From positions 1-34,864 of the IMG/VR virus record IMGVR_UViG_3300003322_000611: DNA of 34,864 bases; one strand, 5' to 3'. A program made the position numbers and the translations under genes. The stretch is from a virus. Positions within the stretch are counted from its first letter, which is position 1. Each line of letters begins with the position of its first letter. Below the pieces are notes generated by a model, which was given only the letters and a program-made list of their open reading frames with translations, ran no database searches and was not told the origin of the DNA. This document shows positions 29,819-34,864 of the stretch, in pieces.

Positions 29819-30910
29819 TTAAGAATAAATACCAGAAATAAAAGGCTGGTTTGTTGTGTTGCGGCAAACGTAACAATTTGAATCTGCCACGTTAATGGCT
29901 GTTGATAGGTATAATAACCGTTGCTCATATTCGGCCCTGTAATGGTTGCGCTTACCCCACAGGTACTCGCGGGCCATCATAGTGTAGCGGCTTACGTCTG
30001 GCTGTTTTAAAACCTCTTCAATAAGCAGCTCCCCGGCTTTGAAATAAACGCAATAGGCCATAACCACCGCCACCGCGTCGTCGGCATCGTATTCGCGGCA
30101 AATTAACGCCTCACTATCGCAGCTAATTTTAACGTCCAAAATAAGGCCATGGCTAAACGCGTCGGTAATCTTGTCGTTTAGGGTGCTGGTATCGTTGAGC
30201 TGCACGCCCCGAACCGTTACGTAATTGCTGAACGGCTGTATACCACCGTTGCACGTGGAACAATTGATCCCGGTATCTTTTGGCTGTACGCCTGGCGCGC
30301 CTGAAAGGTCATACAGTACATAATATTCCACCGCGTTACCTTGGTACAAAAGCGGCAATTTAAGCGGGTTAGGGCCAATGTCAACCGGTATGTAATTGTT
30401 TGCGGTGGTGGTTACAGGGTAGCTGGCCACCTCTTCGCCCATAACGCTGCCGACTATTACCCGAAATATTTTTACCGTTACGGTTGCGGCGCCATTCAGG
30501 ACAATAAACAGGCGGTTAAGCATTATAACGCCGTCGCCTGCCGTATACGGGGTAATTTGCATTCCCTGCCATGGTCTGGAAACGCCCAGGGTTGTGGCGT
30601 AACTCATGCGGCCGATCTGCCCAATAAAATTAGGTTTGTCCTTTTTGTACTGATTATTCAGGGCCACAATTAGGTCGTTTTCCACTGTTTGGATGGCGTT
30701 GTCGCGGGCTCCTATTGCAAATTGCATGAAGGTTTTACAGGCGTCTATGCGTTGCAGGGCTTTCATGTGAACGCCGCCGGGCAGGTTGTCCATGAATAGC
30801 CCCGATTTCGACGCGCGTAACTTCGCCAGGTCGTCCGTGGTCAATCCCTGAACCACACACTGGCAATCTGATTGCGTTACGCCTACAACTTCGGTTAAAC
30901 ATTGCATCAT
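29819..30910 (-). CDS. Head-tail region structural protein, unknown function
   Basis: 363 residues from the ATG at 30910 (alternative starts at 30907 and 30970). Alternating helices and beta strands; CSTCNGG motif near 245 and a C-terminal CYVC pair, so metal or disulfide bonding is possible. Not recognised. Sits two genes after the capsid gene, where connector, adaptor or head decoration proteins are found. A TAAATTTG box with an operator-like site lies just before the start. Confidence 0.6.
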   Translation of the reverse strand: MMQCLTEVVGVTQSDCQCVVQGLTTDDLAKLRASKSGLFMDNLPGGVHMKALQRIDACKTFMQFAIGARDNAIQTVENDLIVALNNQYKKDKPNFIGQIGRMSYATTLGVSRPWQGMQITPYTAGDGVIMLNRLFIVLNGAATVTVKIFRVIVGSVMGEEVASYPVTTTANNYIPVDIGPNPLKLPLLYQGNAVEYYVLYDLSGAPGVQPKDTGINCSTCNGGIQPFSNYVTVRGVQLNDTSTLNDKITDAFSHGLILDVKISCDSEALICREYDADDAVAVVMAYCVYFKAGELLIEEVLKQPDVSRYTMMAREYLWGKRNHYRAEYEQRLLYLSTAINVADSNCYVCRNTTNQPFISGIYS

Positions 30911-30925
30911 TTTCGAAAAGTTTTC

Positions 30926-30933
30926 CAAATTTA
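30926..30933 (-). promoter_or_regulatory. Possible internal promoter with operator-like site
   Basis: TAAATTTG (30933 to 30926), 16 nt before the ATG at 30910. Between them CGAAA-AGT-TTTCC (30914-30926) differs by one base from the early operator consensus. No -33 TTG seen. Confidence 0.35.
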
Positions 30934-30959
30934 AAAGAAAAACAAACTGTTGGATTTTA

Positions 30960-31208
30960 TTAACTACCAAATTGCTCAGGTTCTGCTATCTCTTTTAACT
31001 CTTCGCGCCCGTCATTCCACATTAAATAATCGGCTACATCTTCTTTTAATATATCAATTGCCGGTTTGGATTTTGGGAATGTTTTGGTTTTCCAACCACC
31101 ACCCCAAAATGGATTGCCCGGTTCTGTTGACTTGTAAAAAATATTACAATGTGTTAATTCTGGCTCAATTAGAAACTCAACTTTAATAACTGCTGTTTTT
31201 GTGTTCAT
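30960..31208 (-). CDS. Small phage protein, unknown function
   Basis: 82 residues, beta-rich with an FWGGGWKTKTF stretch near 34-44 and a charged helix at the end. Follows the post-capsid terminator by about 20 nt. No family recognised; could be a small head accessory protein. Confidence 0.6.
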   Translation of the reverse strand: MNTKTAVIKVEFLIEPELTHCNIFYKSTEPGNPFWGGGWKTKTFPKSKPAIDILKEDVADYLMWNDGREELKEIAEPEQFGS

Positions 31209-31226
31209 GATATTTTTTTATTAAGG

Positions 31227-31261
31227 TAAAAGAAAAACCGGCCCCTTTTTGTGGGACCGGT
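31227..31261 (-). terminator. Terminator after the capsid gene
   Basis: 9-bp stem ACCGG-T-CCC / GGG-G-CCGGT with one G-U pair (31253-31261 with 31237-31245), then TTTTCTTTT on the minus strand. Its place after the capsid gene inside the late operon suggests partial termination that keeps capsid mRNA above downstream messages. Confidence 0.8.
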
Positions 31262-31302
31262 CGAAATTCCGCTTTTATCGGTGGCAAAACTGAAAGCCTT
31301 AA

Positions 31303-32343
31303 TTATGCGCCATGTGTATACGACATTACGCCGGTCGGTGTGTATGTATTTCCGCCAATCACTACCGGGCAACCTTCCGGGTTAAGGAAGATACCGCCGC
31401 GGGTTTTCAACTTCCAGGAATGTACAAGGTTTTCCTGGTTATTAACGGTAATACATTTCAGGCTGTAAAAAGCGTCGTATTTCACGCCAGGTATTACACT
31501 GGAAGGAACGGTATAACGCGTTTGCTGCACGGTACCCTCAACCTTTTGGGGCGTGTCGCTGTGCCTGTTCTTAGTGGCAAAAGCGATAGCGCTAGGTGAC
31601 ACTGCAAAAATGCTTTCGGTCACGCCAGACGGTCCAAAATTCCACTGGTCAAAGTACATACGCAATTGCTTGATACGTTCGGCATCGCCTTTACCTTCTG
31701 CGTTGCCAGCATTCAATAACGCGTTTGTCCATGCGGTCCACAAGTCGCCGTTATTGATGTAATACGTGTTGCTTCCCATCTTATTCAGAAGGGCGTCGTT
31801 CATGATCTCAGCAACAACCGAAAGGTTATAACTGGCGTTTGGTATGGTGGTGGTACCAGCGGCATACGTGTAAGGTAATGGGCTTACGTTGATACCGGAA
31901 AACGCTTTGAGTTTAACCAGCACTTGCTGCGCCCACCATTCGTCCAGGGCTTTGATGGCAAACGCCATAGCTTCAGCCGCTTCCTCTTCCACGCTGTAAG
32001 TGTTCGTCCTGGTCTTTTCTGCATTCACGGAAAAGGGCACCTCTTTACAAAGGTCCAGGTCATAATCCTTACCACCGCTTTCGATTTCGGGGCCGTTAAT
32101 ATCGCAATCGCTGGTACAATCCTGCACCGCTACCGCGCAAGGGTTCAAAAAGTTAACGCGGACGCTATTCTCTTTGCCCGGGTCGGTTAATTGGGTCATG
32201 CGGGCCGTGCTGTTTTGCTTAACGGCAACCGCTGCCGCGGCATTGGCCTTTTTATCGGCTGCCAGTCGGCTGTCGGCCCACATTTCCTCCGCTTTTAACT
32301 TTATGCGTACCAGGGCGGATGAACTAAAATCGCCTGCTGCCAT
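31303..32343 (-). CDS. Major capsid protein (probable)
   Basis: 346 residues, the expected size. It follows a scaffold-like gene and begins the usual head-to-tail order. Visible features: helical N-terminal arm (SALVRIKLKAEEMWADSR), a Cys cluster near 68-80, a long acidic helix (VEEEAAEAMAFAIKALDEWW) as in the spine helix of HK97-type capsids, and a beta-rich C-terminus. Strong leader with a repeated TTACTAACCCA motif and its own downstream terminator argue for very high expression. Identification is from context and layout, not from a named motif. Confidence 0.75.
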   Translation of the reverse strand: MAAGDFSSSALVRIKLKAEEMWADSRLAADKKANAAAAVAVKQNSTARMTQLTDPGKENSVRVNFLNPCAVAVQDCTSDCDINGPEIESGGKDYDLDLCKEVPFSVNAEKTRTNTYSVEEEAAEAMAFAIKALDEWWAQQVLVKLKAFSGINVSPLPYTYAAGTTTIPNASYNLSVVAEIMNDALLNKMGSNTYYINNGDLWTAWTNALLNAGNAEGKGDAERIKQLRMYFDQWNFGPSGVTESIFAVSPSAIAFATKNRHSDTPQKVEGTVQQTRYTVPSSVIPGVKYDAFYSLKCITVNNQENLVHSWKLKTRGGIFLNPEGCPVVIGGNTYTPTGVMSYTHGA

Positions 32344-32350
32344 GTTAAAA

Positions 32351-32388
32351 AATTTAATGGGTTAGTAATAAAAAAACTGGGTTAGTAA
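32351..32388 (-). repeat. Capsid leader with shared 18-bp element and direct repeat
   Basis: Eighteen bases (32351-32368) match the leader at 20171-20188. The 11-mer TTACTAACCCA (minus strand) occurs here twice, at 32358-32368 and 32378-32388, and once at 20178-20188. Confidence 0.7.
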
Positions 32389-32397
32389 GTACTTATT

Positions 32398-33324
32398 TTA
32401 AGCAGTTCCCTGCTTGCTTTCCTGTTCCCACACATTCAAAACGGTTGACCTGTCAGCGGCTGGTATTGTCGTATTGTTTACGATTGCCATTACTTCGTCG
32501 AACGTTTTGGGCTTCACTATACCGGCCGGATATGCCGCGCCACCGCCTCCACCTGCACCGCCAGATCCTTCATTTTTGCCGTTTCCACCGTTGCTTCCGC
32601 CGTTGTTTGCCTTAAACTCATAAAATCCACCCGCGTGGTCTTCAATCAGTTTATCAAATTCCAGGCTATGCCCGTGCCCGTCGTCTACAACTTTGCCGTC
32701 CTTCATTACCACAATGCGGTCGCCTTGCACCTCATAATCAAACTGTTTAAGGCCATCCAGGAAAGAACGTTGAATATTAGCGGCTACTTTGGCGTTTGCT
32801 GGAATAACCGGGTTCATGCCTGTAAGTTTCGCCAGGGCTTTGCTGGCTACTGTATTAAAGGTTTCGCCCTTTTTATACTGGTTTTCCCGCTCTGTTAATT
32901 TGGTTTCCCACTCTGTCTGAACCTGTTTTAACGCTGCTTTATGGGCTTTTTCAGCGTTCTGGTAAACCGGGTGCTTTTTTACATCGTCTTCCGTAACCTC
33001 TTTAGCGCCTGGTTTTGCCTTTGCCGCAATAATGGCCTCGATCAGATCGTTGCCGGTTGCGTCGCTTTCAACCTCGTAAACCTCGCGTAAGGTTTTTTCA
33101 AAGTCGGTTAAAACCTCCTTTTTCGCCTTTGCATATCCGTCTTGGAAAGTTTCGCCTTTTTTCGGCGTGGTGAGTTTTCCGATTCTGGCTACATCCCCCT
33201 CGATAACCTGGGTTTCGCCGTCTTCGTCCGTGGTTTCTTCTGAAAGAAGTTTATCAATTTCCGTCTTAGGCATTTTATAACCCTTGCCTAAAAGGGCCCG
33301 TAGTAATTTTTCAGCGTTTGCCAT
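32398..33324 (-). CDS. Capsid scaffolding protein candidate
   Basis: 308 residues. Acidic, Lys/Glu-rich helical protein with a coiled-coil region about 110-155, a globular middle, and a Gly/Asn/Ser-rich linker (about 245-270) before a conserved-looking C-terminal helix pair (KPKTFDEVMAIVNNTTIPAA). Charged helical character and place directly before the capsid gene fit a scaffold. No protease motif is visible. Ends 54 nt before the capsid ATG. Confidence 0.65.
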   Translation of the reverse strand: MANAEKLLRALLGKGYKMPKTEIDKLLSEETTDEDGETQVIEGDVARIGKLTTPKKGETFQDGYAKAKKEVLTDFEKTLREVYEVESDATGNDLIEAIIAAKAKPGAKEVTEDDVKKHPVYQNAEKAHKAALKQVQTEWETKLTERENQYKKGETFNTVASKALAKLTGMNPVIPANAKVAANIQRSFLDGLKQFDYEVQGDRIVVMKDGKVVDDGHGHSLEFDKLIEDHAGGFYEFKANNGGSNGGNGKNEGSGGAGGGGGAAYPAGIVKPKTFDEVMAIVNNTTIPAADRSTVLNVWEQESKQGTA

Positions 33325-33348
33325 AACAAAAATAGTTGATTGTTTGAA

Positions 33349-33537
33349 TTAAGAAAGTTTTTTTGATGCGGTGGCCGCTTGTTTTGCTTTCAGTGCCACC
33401 ACTTCAGGCGGGACCGGTACCGTTATACGCTCAAAAACACCCTGAAAATCCAGGGTGTTTTTTTTGAGCTTCCAAAGTTCGTACGGTATATCAGTTACCT
33501 GTCCCGTTGCTTTATTGCGGATTTTTACCGTTTTCAT
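33349..33537 (-). CDS. Small virion-region protein, C-terminus related to its neighbour
   Basis: 62 residues; core WKLKKNTLDFQGVFERI then PPEVVALKAKQA. The upstream gene ends in WKLLGGRNNKDGY and PPEVQALKQH, so the two share a small domain. A perfect 12-bp hairpin lies inside this gene (33433-33462). Function unknown. Confidence 0.65.
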   Translation of the reverse strand: MKTVKIRNKATGQVTDIPYELWKLKKNTLDFQGVFERITVPVPPEVVALKAKQAATASKKLS

Positions 33538-33538
33538 C

Positions 33539-34177
33539 TTAGTGCTGTTTGAGCGCTTGTACTTCGGGCGGTGCTGCCACCACTTCCGTATACCCGTCTT
33601 TGTTGTTGCGACCTCCTAACAGCTTCCAGGTTTGAGCGGTAAACACCTGTTCAATACCCTGCCGTTTGGCCACTACATAGCCGGGACCGTATAGGCCTAA
33701 TCTAATAGCATGTAAGCTGGCCGCGTCAGTGTTTTTAGACTGGTCCAGGGAAGCGTTTGCAGCTTCCTTTTGGCCTTCCATAACAGCCTTGTAAGCCTTG
33801 CGGGCAGCTTCCTGGGCTTCCCTTTCCCTTGCCTCGTATTCGCTTACTGCTGGCGCTTGTTGCAAAGCTGGCGCCTGGTTAGCCATTTCTTGGTTGGCTT
33901 TCCATTTAAGATACTCCGCATAATCTGCCGGCACACTACCTGCAGGGGCTTGTGCCTGGTTGGCTACGGGTGGCAGATTACTGCCAGGAAATTGGGTGCC
34001 CGCTGCCGGTTCGCCCTGAACGGTTTCAGTTTTGCCGGGCACGGTTTCGCCTTCTGGCGCCTTACCGGCTATTTCGGTGGCCTTGTCTTTTACGGCCTTT
34101 TGATCTACCGCGCCTTCGGCTGCCTTCAATACATCAGCTTCCAGGGCGGTGTTCTTTGGGTTAGTTTCCTTTGCCAT
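33539..34177 (-). CDS. Ala/Gln/Pro-rich protein with the shared C-terminal domain
   Basis: 212 residues. First 120 are low-complexity Ala/Gln/Pro/Glu-rich, then a helix with Ala/Arg/Glu repeats, then a C-terminal domain of about 45 residues shared with the following gene. The stop is 1 nt before the next start. Could be a head accessory or linker protein; not recognised. Confidence 0.65.
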   Translation of the reverse strand: MAKETNPKNTALEADVLKAAEGAVDQKAVKDKATEIAGKAPEGETVPGKTETVQGEPAAGTQFPGSNLPPVANQAQAPAGSVPADYAEYLKWKANQEMANQAPALQQAPAVSEYEAREREAQEAARKAYKAVMEGQKEAANASLDQSKNTDAASLHAIRLGLYGPGYVVAKRQGIEQVFTAQTWKLLGGRNNKDGYTEVVAAPPEVQALKQH

Positions 34178-34178
34178 T

Positions 34179-34607
34179 TTATGACTGTTTAAAAATGATG
34201 AAATACGAACCTACCAGGGCAATAAACAGCAATACCAGTTCCAGGTACCCGCCGTTTGCGCCCAATACTTTACGCACGGCCTTGTCCAGGGGTTGGTCGC
34301 CTTCAATTGCCCTTATAGGCCGGCGCCTGAACAGCTTTAAAGCGTATTCAAAGAAGATACGGCGATTAACAAGCAATGAAATGGCAGCCGGTAACACCTT
34401 CCAGGTAAGGCCCAGCGCCAGGGCTGAAACGCCCAACGCCAGCACGCAAATGCCGGCGTAATATATCCCGCTCCACCTATGCTCCAGGCGGTTAAGGGCT
34501 GCATAATTGGGCAGGCTGGGGTTCTTCATTGCTATAACATAGGTTTCCAGTTTTGCCTCGATCGTATTTATAACAATAAAAAACAGGTGTATAAAGGCTA
34601 AGATCAT
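34179..34607 (-). CDS. Multi-span membrane protein upstream of the head genes
   Basis: 142 residues with three or four hydrophobic segments (about 1-16, 49-70 with CVLALGVSALALGLTW, 70-82, and 120-138 with LELVLLFIALVGSYFIIF) and a basic cytoplasmic stretch (KLFRRRPIRA). No family recognised. Unexpected in a virion operon; it may act on the host membrane. Confidence 0.65.
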   Translation of the reverse strand: MILAFIHLFFIVINTIEAKLETYVIAMKNPSLPNYAALNRLEHRWSGIYYAGICVLALGVSALALGLTWKVLPAAISLLVNRRIFFEYALKLFRRRPIRAIEGDQPLDKAVRKVLGANGGYLELVLLFIALVGSYFIIFKQS

Positions 34608-34618
34608 AGCGTTAATTT

Positions 34619-34864
34619 TTAGAGTGGGAAAAGGGCGTCCAGGTCAGTTTTTGCGGCTTCGTATTGTTCGGGGGTTAGTTTGGTTTCATATGCGCTATTT
34701 TTCACCATGCCATAAAACGGTAAAACTGTAAGTAACAGGCCCGCCAACCAGATAGCTAATAAAACCAACCAGGTGCCCTGCTTTACTTCCGCTTCCAGGT
34801 AACCGATATAAACAAACGTTCCGATTAGCATAATTAAAACGCCGGCCAGTGCCCAGCCCCAACG
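34619..34864 (-). CDS. Membrane protein, 5' end cut by window edge
   Basis: The frame stays open to the window edge: residues before the Met at 34831 (RWGWALAGVLI) complete a transmembrane span with those after it, so the true start is probably outside. At least two spans (the second LVLLAIWLAGLLLTVLPF) then a soluble tail with LTPEQYEAAKTDLDALF. Ends 11 nt before the next gene. Confidence 0.65.
   Translation of the reverse strand, partial: RWGWALAGVLIMLIGTFVYIGYLEAEVKQGTWLVLLAIWLAGLLLTVLPFYGMVKNSAYETKLTPEQYEAAKTDLDALFPL

Noticed and set aside
33327-33334. TATTTTTG matching the -7 consensus
   Set aside because: Only 3 nt before the ATG at 33324, so transcription would start inside the gene.
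1-34864. CRISPR array, insertion sequence, integrase or attachment site
   Set aside because: No regularly spaced repeats, transposase motifs or recombinase motifs were found by reading.

Overview
The window is a piece of a tailed-phage genome (free phage or prophage) with a long non-contractile-type tail module, and its host is most likely a member of the Bacteroidota. Three things point to the host. Promoters read TAnnTTTG, the -7 box of that phylum. Shine-Dalgarno sites are almost absent, with A-rich leaders instead. The single-strand binding protein is of the DUF3127 type typical of that phylum. Every gene I accept lies on the minus strand, so the genome reads from right (34864) to left (1). 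Both edges cut a gene. Terminase, portal, integrase and DNA polymerase are not visible.

Right two thirds (34864-14666), virion and lysis module, in transcription order: small membrane proteins, two proteins with related C-termini, a scaffold-like protein, the probable major capsid protein (31303-32343), neck and tail-completion candidates, and tail assembly chaperones with a clear -1 frameshift heptamer (T7 at 27760-27766). Then come the tape measure protein (24121-27432), a 1015-residue tail protein with three cadherin/Ig-like (tandem-95) repeats, two tail proteins of unknown role, two paralogous LamG-domain proteins, and a lysis cassette. The lysis cassette holds holin candidates, a spanin-like protein, a hidden 33-codon membrane ORF and an M15 peptidase endolysin. 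It closes with a strong terminator at 14595-14626.

Left third (14511-1), early module in several promoter-led units. The first holds a compact C5-cytosine methyltransferase. A run of small genes follows, with a DUF3127 SSB, a phage lipoprotein with an N-terminal Cys cluster and three small ORFs easily missed by gene callers. Next come an HTH regulator and a putative annealing recombinase, a YqaJ-type exonuclease, a replication initiator with a probable accessory factor, a DUF1064 nuclease-like protein, a coiled-coil protein with a three-times repeated small domain, a DEDDh exonuclease, and an HNH-like protein cut by the window edge. Together these resemble a replication/recombination system of the exonuclease plus annealase type.

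The most interesting non-coding signals are: (1) a family of 13-bp palindromes, (A/C)GAAA-nnn-TTTCG, at four early promoters, in two places arranged as overlapping pairs exactly 11 bp apart, suggesting one regulator controls the early programme; (2) three nested long-range stem structures of about 90-106 nt, each followed by a U-rich tract, in front of the exonuclease and initiator genes; (3) an 18-bp leader shared by the capsid gene and a 281-residue tail gene. No function here has been tested by database search; family names rest on motifs I can read.
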